64,000 bases of DNA from NCBI GenBank assembly GCA_024114885.1, contig CP099418.1, positions 3,658,001 to 3,722,000 of the forward strand, in the 5' to 3' direction. Both the position numbers and the translations under genes were made by a program. Positions 56,201-64,000 of this stretch are shown here, in pieces. Origin of the DNA: Septoria linicola. Its lineage: Eukaryota > Ascomycota > Dothideomycetes > Mycosphaerellales > Mycosphaerellaceae. Below the pieces are notes generated by a model. That model saw nothing but the letters and a program-made list of their open reading frames with translations. It was not told the origin of the DNA and did no database searches. Numbering within the stretch: the first letter of the stretch is position 1; every line of letters starts with the position of its first letter.

Positions 56201-59200
56201 TAAAGAAGAATAGAGGATTAATCTTAAACTAACTTATATATATAGTATAGTAGTAATATACTAGGAACTAAATATAAAGTTAATTAAGTTAGTTATCTAA
56301 GAAGAGAAGAAAGAGAAGTAAGATATATCTCTTATTAAGCCTTAGGTAGATACCTTAGGTATCTAGAACTATACTTAAATATCTATATCTAGACTAACTA
56401 TCTAGGATATATTCTTAATACTTCTACTTATACTATATAGTTAGATCTTTCTATAGATTATCTATTATACTTAAGTACTAGCTCTAATCTTAATTAGTTA
56501 TTAAGTACTTACTTTTTAGACTAATAACTAGATAGTACTAACTATTAATCTAATAAACTTTCTATACTACTATCTCCTATAAAAAGGTAAAAGAAATGCC
56601 TTCTATAAGATCTTCCTCTTCTCTTATATAGGAGTAGATTATTTAGAATATAGACTATCTAGTAAGTTACTCCTATCCTTTCTTATAGCTAATTCTAATA
56701 GCTCTCTAGATTCCTTATAGCCTAGTCTTCTACTTAGTTATATTCTATATAGCTTCTTAGTTCTCTAATAGCCTTTAGGGTATACTATTCTTAGCTATAA
56801 GGATCTTATATTAAGCTAGGGAGTAGAGTAACTATATACTAGTAGAGAAGATAATAGCTACTATAGAGGAGGTCTTTAATATTAACTAGTACTTAGCCTT
56901 AGGAGGTGTCTAGTTTAGCTAGGTACTATATAGTAATATTATAGTTAGTAATAGGTCTAATATTAGTAAGAGTATTTAGAACTTTATAAAGTCTAACTAA
57001 GAAGGAGTTAAGTAACTAAAATCTTTCTTTTAGACTCCTCTTAGTTTAACTCTAAGGCTTAGAGTTATCTTTTATATATCTCTTATATAAGGTAGAGCTA
57101 CCTTATAAACTCCTAAAACTATAGTCTATTCTTTAGCTTAGTAAGACTATCTACTACTATCTCTTTTATATTTATATATTCTATAGAGATAAGTCTGTTC
57201 TACTAGAGCTTTCTTATAGTATTATATAAGATATTAATATATTTAGACTTATTATAAATATATAAGTCCTTAACTAGAGTAAGGATAGCTTAGTTATTAC
57301 CTTTTAGCTAAATTAGCCTAATTCTAGTAATAGTTTCCTAGTTACTAAGGATCCTTAGTTAGTAAGAACATTCTTCTACTAACTCTAGGTATCTAAGCTC
57401 TCTTAAAAGAGTATTAAGGAACTATAACTATTTTATATATACTCCTATAGCTATATATTTAGCTTCTATTATAGATATAGCTATAGATTTCTACTTCTTA
57501 CTTATCTAGGAGATTAGTATACTATAAAGGAAGAAGATATATCTAAGGATTAAGACTCTATTAGTCTTGTCTATTATATAGTTAGAGTCTATATATCTAG
57601 TAAGATAGCCTTAACTATTTCTTAAGTATCTTAGACTAAGGTCTAGGTTTAATCTTAGGTATCTAGTTAGCTTCTTTAGAGCCTTTATATATCCTACTAT
57701 TAGATTACTAATATAGAAGCTTAATCTTCTAAGGGTAAATAAAATGTCTAGTCTTATAATAGTTATAAGCTATATCTATATTCTAATAATAGATTAGTAC
57801 TCCTATTTATTATACCTTTTATTATTTAGTCTAGTAGGCTTTAGACTTTTATAGCTATCTATTAGTAAAAGAGTTAGTAATATAGTTTCTTAGCCTATTT
57901 CTATCTTAGCTAGGTTCTCTTAGATATAATATTTCTAGTTAAGTTTTAGCTAGCCTTACTATCTATTTCTTATTAGTCTTATTCTAAGAATCTTATCTAG
58001 CTCTCTAAGATCTTTGATCTTAAAGACCTTACTAAGTTAGTCTTTAAACTAGAAGACATCTTCTAGTCTCTCTATAGTAATAGGTATATTATTAATATAG
58101 ATTAGGATTATTAGGTCTTTCTTTTTCTTATAGATTAGAAGATATAGGTCTACTTCTAATTATCTAAATCCTATTCCTTTTAGCTTTAATATATATAGCT
58201 AATTCTAGTCTCTTATAGCTTACTTTAGCCTATAGAGACTTCTTAGAACTTATAAGACTATACTAGTTAGTAGGTTAATACCTAGTAGTAGGATTATATA
58301 GATATCCTTATATAGAGTACTCTCTATAAATATATTATTTATATCTACTTAGTATAGAACTAGGTCCTTCTTATAGACTATAGCTATAAATCCTCTTAGA
58401 GTATCCTACCTAACTATAGAAGTAAAAGTTTCTATATAGTCTACTTTATACTTTTAGAAGAACTCTCTTATAACTAGTTTTACCTTAAACTTTTTAATAG
58501 CTCTACTAAGCTTTCTCTTAATATTAAAGACCTATCTTAAGGTAACTAAGTTAGCTCCTTTTAGTAGGACTACTATAGTCTAGGTATTATTACTTATAAG
58601 TATATCTAGCTCCTTCTAAATAGCTTCTTACTAGAGATAACCCTACTTAGGATTACTTACTACTTCCTTATAGTTCCTTAGGATTAGAACCTCCTATTTA
58701 TATATTCCTACTTCTTTAGTAGCTAAGAATATAATCTCTTTAACTTTTTTTAAGAATTCTAGGTCCTATAGGATACCTAGGTTAATAGAGCTTATAACTA
58801 AGAAGAAAGCCTAATACTCTAGAAGCATTTCCTTATCTAGCTAACTATTCTAATCTAGCTTAAGCCTAATTAGCTTTAGCTTCTAGTTAAATCTATTAAG
58901 TTCTTAAGATACTTTCCTCTTTCTAAAAGTTTATCTTAAAGCTATCTACTTCTAATCTACCTCTATAGTTTCTTAAGTAGAATTCTTAGATTCTTTCTTA
59001 ACTTTCTCTTAGTCTAGGAATTTTCTATACTCTCTTATATCTTCTAGTAGAGGTAGAAGTTATATAAAGAGTTTCTTTCCTTCCTAAACCTATACTAATA
59101 GTTAGAGAAGAGAAGGCTTCTACTAGCTTAGACTAGGAGTACCTAGGGTACTCTTACTAGCTTATAGAGTAGGCTAGCTAATAGTTCTTAGCCTTCTAAT

Positions 59201-60553
59201 AGGTCTTCTTTCTAGAGCTAAACTAGAGAGATTCTTAATTTTAATATTTAAGTCTAATTCTTTACCTAGCTTATCTTTAAAGAAGATTATATTAGTATAC
59301 TACTTAATAGCTTTTATATCTAGCTCCTAGAACTTCTATATCTTTACTATATTATTATAGTATCTAATAAATATAGTATCCTTTCCTCTATTTATTAGTT
59401 TATTACTTCTTACCTACTAAGGCTATACTCTTATATCTATATATACTATAGCTCTATATCCCTATACTTTAAGGTAGGAGACTATTAGTTTAATCCTATT
59501 AAAAGCTTTATTAGATAAGAGTTTAAATCTCTTAATATTAGATCTATTTAGGAGCTTATTCCTTATATATATCTATACTTTAAAGGCTTCTAGCTAAAAC
59601 TTAATAGGTATCTTACTTTCTTTAAGTATTACTCTAATAGAGGCCTCTAATATTTAGATAGACCTCTTAACTACTCTATTCTAGAGTAAATTATAGGCCT
59701 TAGTTAGCTTAAAGGTAATTCTAAAGTCCTTCTTCTACTATTTAATTAAAGTAGTAATCTCTCTAGTATTATTAGCCCTTATAGACTTAAGAAATACTAC
59801 TAACTACCTTTCTACCTTAATCCTCTAGTTCTAAAGAGTAGTTAGTATATCTAATCTAGCTTTAAGTAGAAATACCTATTTCTTTCTTAAGAAATTATTA
59901 ATAATCTTAAGCTACTATATAAAACCTTTTACTAATAATAGTAATAGTCTATAAATATCTACTAATATAAAGGCTAATCTTTTAGGTCTTCTCTTAATAG
60001 ACTTACCTAGGTATTTCTTTATCTTACCTATTATATAGATCCTATACTTATACTCTTCCTAGTTAGGAATTAGAATTCTTTCCTTTAGGTTAGTAACTTT
60101 ATAAAGGTTTAAGAGTAACTCTCTTCTAAAGTATATAAATCTTCTATACTATAGCTCCTACTATTTTAGATCCTTCTCTAATAGAGTAGTATAGGTATTA
60201 TTAACCTCTATAGGATTATATAGTAAGTAATATAACTTTTCCTATAGAAGAGGTAATATCTTACTAATAAATAGAATACCTCTAACTAGCTTAGTCTTTA
60301 TAACTATTTAGCTATCTAGGGAGATAAGAGTAAAATTAGGCTTCTAGACTCTAAATTACTTACTAAACTAATCTTATAATATAAGATTTACTCTAAGATT
60401 AAGAACAAATAGTACCTTATTAAGTAGAACTTCTCTTTCTAAGATTCTCTTTATCTATACTAGTCTAGAGTAGGTTATATAGAGGTATCCTCCTTCTACC
60501 TTAATCTATACTTTTATTATAGGCTTAGCTAGCTAGGCTTAGTTAGCTAGGCT
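56200..60553 (-). mobile_element. Ty1/copia LTR-retrotransposon remnant, RIP-mutated and CpG-free
   Basis: On the minus strand, through stops: integrase at about 60,030-59,650 (IGKIKKYLGKSIKRRPKRLA and downstream IRANNTREI), reverse transcriptase at about 58,640-58,190 (NNT..IVVLLKGANLVTLR, VFNIKRK, YKVDYIETFTSIVR, VLRSLYRLK), and RNase H at about 57,720-57,410 (ALKKLTRYLRLNLDLSLRYL, SIAISIIEAKYIAIG). The gene order integrase-RT-RNase H is that of copia. From about 56,200 to 60,553 I saw no CpG, whereas flanking RIP sequence is full of CpG. The LTRs were not paired. 56,200-57,300 holds no recognisable coding. Confidence 0.83.
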
Positions 60554-62100
60554 TAGCGCTAGCTAGTACTATATAGCGTAGTTCGTAGACAGATAGTATA
60601 ATTAGACTCTTTATATACTAACTTTTAATATAGACCTAAGGTCTCTCTTAAATTAGTAGCTCGAGTACTCTACGATATACTCTTATTTAAAAGGACAATT
60701 CGTACTATTAACTAAAGTAAAATAGACGACGAGACTAGACGAACGAGACCTAGAAATCGCTCTATATATACTTCTATAATAACCGAGCTAATTATAGACG
60801 TAGCCTATAGGCGCGTTATTAACCTATACTACTACTATACGTAAGCGACGAGTCTTACGACACGTCTACTCTCGCGAGTAGTATTCGTAAACTCTACCCT
60901 CTTAGTAGCCTACTACGCGACTACTAAAGTAGGCTTTGTTTATATCGACTAGCGTACCTATAATTATAGAGTAGCTCTTAACCTAGGATAGTAGGACAGA
61001 TCTTCCTCCTACGTATTATAGTAAGTATAGCTACTACCTTTATTAATACTATAGGACTTCTTCCTTTAACCTAACTAGAACTAAGATAGTACTACTTACG
61101 TCTATTAGACGCTACTATAGACGACGAGAAAGCAAGACGAACTATTAAAGTAGATACTAAGAATCTATATATCTAATTTACCTATCCTAGCGAGTAGACT
61201 CTCTAATCTTAACCTATATACCTTAACGATAGTATTCTCCTTTAGATAGTTCCTTTCCTCTTAGCTAAACTACTCTATTATACGCTATAGACTAACCCTT
61301 TAGTAAGTAGTAATAGATATTACTAATAATTATAGGCTACTAGTAGAGTACCTCGTAGTAACTCCTTTAGAGTAGAGAGGCGAGATAATACTAGGCTTTT
61401 CTAATAATTAGATAATTAACCGATTAGACGTTATAAGAGTAGCTAGAGAGCTCCTTATAGTATATCGAGAACAAGACTTATAGATATACCTCGTTCTATA
61501 CTATAAAGTAATACTAGACGAGTAGCTTAAGAATTCTACTATAACTTCTCTACTCTCTATAATAGACACCTTATCGCCTCTACGAGATAATACTACTTTA
61601 GTAGTAATTCCCTAAGCCGCTTTTAGACCCTATCTAATTAGATAGTTTACGGCCTTAAGAAGAGAGTAAGCGTCTACGAGATAATAGTATCGACGAGCTT
61701 ACTAATAATAGGAGATAGATAGCGGTCTAAACCTAGATAGTAATATAGGCTTAGATAATATTAAGTTATCTAAATCTCCTTATAGCGACGCTAAGATAGT
61801 AATTAGATCTTCCTCGCGACGTTAGAACACTAATTTATAGAACGGTTCTACTTTCTCTAAACTAGATACTAAGGTTAAGGGAGAGCTTTAACTAGATATA
61901 CTAAGCGATCTAGTATTAGCTATAGATACTATAATAAATATATCCGTACTAGTATTAGATCCTACTAGCTCTTCTAGAGTATCGGATCTATTAGAGGCCT
62001 CTAGCCTTATAGCTACGATACTAGAGTACTTACCGCTATAGCTAGGTAGGTAGTCTCCTCTATACCTAGATAAGCTAGAGCTAGAACTAGAGCTAGAGTA
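60554..62100. repeat. RIP-mutated sequence of unknown origin
   Basis: CpG-containing RIP sequence resumes at about 60,554, directly after two AGCTAGGCTTAG repeats. No domain could be read through the stops on either strand. It may include an LTR of the next element. Confidence 0.45.
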
Positions 62101-64000
62101 TCTCTCCTAGCTAGATATAAATAGAAGAAACTATATAATTAATTAATAGTAGCGTACTAACTACCCTTTAGAGTAACGTTTAGATAATTAGTAGCGACGA
62201 TTTAACCTAGAAGACGCTAACCTAGTTCTGCCTTATTTATTACGTAGAGAGCTGTCGCTAGCTATAGACTATAACTAGTAGCTAGTAGAGTAACCTATAC
62301 CTACTAAACCCTTACGACTAATCTAGCTAGAGCGACCGGCTTAACCTTAGCGAGCTATCTCTCTTATAGATATACTCGCGGAATTCAGATTAATAATAGA
62401 AGAGTAATTAGTTAGAATAGAGTAGCTAATAGCGTATATATAAGAATATTAGACTTAGCGCTTAGATAGCCTCTAGGTATAGATATAGAATCGGTAAGAC
62501 TAGCTCTAATAAGCATAGGTCGCTCTATAGAACGCTTTAGAACGATAGTTACTACTAGCTCTAGTTTATTCTATAGGATAGTATCTAGCTGCCTTAAATC
62601 TATAACCGTAGCCCTAGATAGGTTAGCTAGCTATAGTAGGCGCGTTATCTCTAGACGAGGAAACTAGTACCTAGCGCTTACGTCGTAGGCGTAACGAGCG
62701 ATTAGTACGCGTAGGTTTATTTCTCTAAAATAGTAGACGAGAGCCTCGCTATAATAGTACCTAGCCTCGAGTAACTACTACTAACCTAGTAGGCGATCTA
62801 TCTAACTTAGACTCGTCGGATTCGATATATAGAGCGCGATCGAGTAGACACGATAGGAGTAGAAATAGAGACGCTTATAACTAGCGTAATAGATATAGAC
62901 TCTCTCCTAGTAACTCGTCGAGCAATATAGAAGAGAGTAATAGACGCCGCGAACCTAGCTATAACTACTATAGTAACTACTACGGACGTAGAAGTCCTAG
63001 CTAGGAGAGGCGCGACTATTACGACGCTATCTAGCTAGTAGGTTCTTAATAAACCTTTTCGGATTTTAGGTAGCTAACCTTTAGGCCTAATAATATTAGC
63101 TTCTTCTACCTAGACGTACCTAAAGACGACTATAGCTAGGGAGATTTAGTAGATAAAGGTAATAAGGTATACTATCGTTCTATATATCTGTTTCTAGTAT
63201 TAGTATAGGACTACGCTCTAGTTAATAGTATCGATACTATCGTAGATAACCTTAATAAATACTTTAGAGGTATAGCGATCTAGTAGTTTATATATAAACT
63301 TAATAGTAAGGATAAGACGCGTATCCGAGCTAAAGGTTATAGCCTAAGACGCTAGGAAAAGGTATTAATCGACCGATTCTCTCTACTAATAATAGAGGCC
63401 TAGAACTTACTCTCGGCCGAATCTTACTCTCTAGAGTCAGTAAGACGAGGTCGCCGTCTAGTAGATTATGTTTAGTTAGTAGTTCGATAGGCTATAGAAG
63501 CCTAGATACCTAATCTTCTAGGATAATTAACCTAGGCGTAGTTAAGAATAGACCTACTACTCTAGTAAGCTATACCGAAGCCTATAGCCTAGACTACTAT
63601 ATATTACTTCGTGTCGGTTATAAACGAGAAGTTTAAGAGATAGAAGCGCCTTTATAAGCTATAGGACTCTTAGCGCGAGCGCTCGGATAGATAGAATACT
63701 AGTAAGTATAGAAACAACGATAGGTTACGACGATATAACTTCTATAGCGGCTACGATTTAGATCGCGATAGCCGTTCGGGACGCTATCTAAATAATCGTC
63801 AGCTATACGAAAAATACACTCCTAACTAATATATATAGCGTAGAAATAGAGAAGATAGAACGCTAATAATCTAAGACTACCTAAAGCGGTTAGATTCTCG
63901 TAAGAGGAATAGGTATACGGAACGATATAACGATCGCTACTACGATAACGCTAAACCCTACTAGAACGAGAGACGCCTATTAAGTCTATAAGTCGATAGA
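62100..64000 (+). pseudogene. RIP-decayed retrotransposon gag-like coding region
   Basis: On the plus strand, reading through stops, the region carries a Ser/Arg-rich run (about 62,700-63,020) followed by an alpha-helical stretch reading FIYKLNSKDKTRIRAKGYSL then KVLIDRFSLLIIEAQNLLSA, and later a Tyr/Arg/Asn-rich basic tail (63,640-64,000). The layout resembles an LTR-retrotransposon gag without zinc knuckle. No pol is visible before the window ends. Family assignment is tentative. Confidence 0.4.

Larger units (their letters stand above)
51420..64000. repeat. RIP-saturated, AT-rich transposon block (continues past the window)
   Basis: Composition changes abruptly near 51,420. In the 900 bases at 54,001-54,900 I could find by eye one CA (54,559) and no TG, while CpG, CpT and TpA are frequent. 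That pattern is what repeat-induced point mutation (C-to-T in CpA on either strand) leaves behind. All open frames are broken, chiefly by TAG/TAA where relatives have CAG, CAA or TGG. The block is likely heterochromatic. Confidence 0.93.

Noticed and set aside
51420..64000. Short repeated TAGTA/CTATA words suggesting satellite or CRISPR-like arrays
   Set aside because: They are a by-product of extreme AT composition after RIP. No unit recurs with fixed spacing.

Overview
The window is nuclear DNA of a filamentous ascomycete (Pezizomycotina). Its gene set and the heavily RIP-mutated transposons fit a Dothideomycete, but that placement is inference. Genes are compact and lie on both strands. 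Most introns are 45-70 nt with GT..AG ends, and most neighbours are functionally unrelated, so there are no operons and no obvious biosynthetic cluster. Exon joins were worked out by hand from splice consensus, reading-frame phase and family alignment, and nearly all close in frame.

Layout. 1-1,064: 3' part of an amino-acid permease. 1,519-4,706: secreted GH55 exo-beta-1,3-glucanase with 12 exons. 6,052-8,208: intronless protein with repeated RRFAPEPIETT motifs. 8,498-17,192: NOP12 (-), DEP1/Sds3-like (+), PMT4 O-mannosyltransferase (+) and an unknown conserved protein. 17,578-20,594: mitochondrial F1 alpha subunit ATP1 (-), with one 838-nt intron. 20,936-26,610: MPO1-like dioxygenase, TAF3-like histone-fold protein, a small membrane protein, an Iec1-like zinc-finger protein and an ankyrin protein. 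27,257-32,214: FucP-type sugar transporter with a 3-nt microexon, GPI11/PIG-F and a Dabb-domain protein. 32,215-40,086: unknown small protein, eIF3d, a putative zinc-binding protein and NPR3 (GATOR1/SEACIT). 40,387-50,410: oxodicarboxylate carrier, a 3-kb gene-poor gap, a single-pass membrane protein, the PP2A B55 regulatory subunit with two possible first exons, and a U1-type zinc-finger protein. 50,229-51,215: EMC3.

51,420-64,000 is a different world: an AT-rich block saturated with C-to-T changes in CpA context. CA and TG dinucleotides are almost gone and open reading frames are destroyed. Read through its stops it still shows a Ty3/gypsy gag-protease-RT-RNase H remnant (+, about 52.4-56.2 kb), a Ty1/copia integrase-RT-RNase H remnant (-, about 57.3-60.4 kb), a possible integrase-core ORF (from 51,447) and a further gag-like stretch (62.1-64 kb). 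The copia segment also lacks CpG, unlike its flanks, which suggests a separate insertion.

The most interesting observations are the two in-phase alternative first exons of the PP2A B subunit, the 3-nt exon in the sugar transporter, the long repeat-bearing ATP1 intron, a spliced coding-like mini-ORF downstream of ATP1, and the composition boundaries inside the RIP block. No RNA genes, CRISPR arrays or prokaryotic features were seen.
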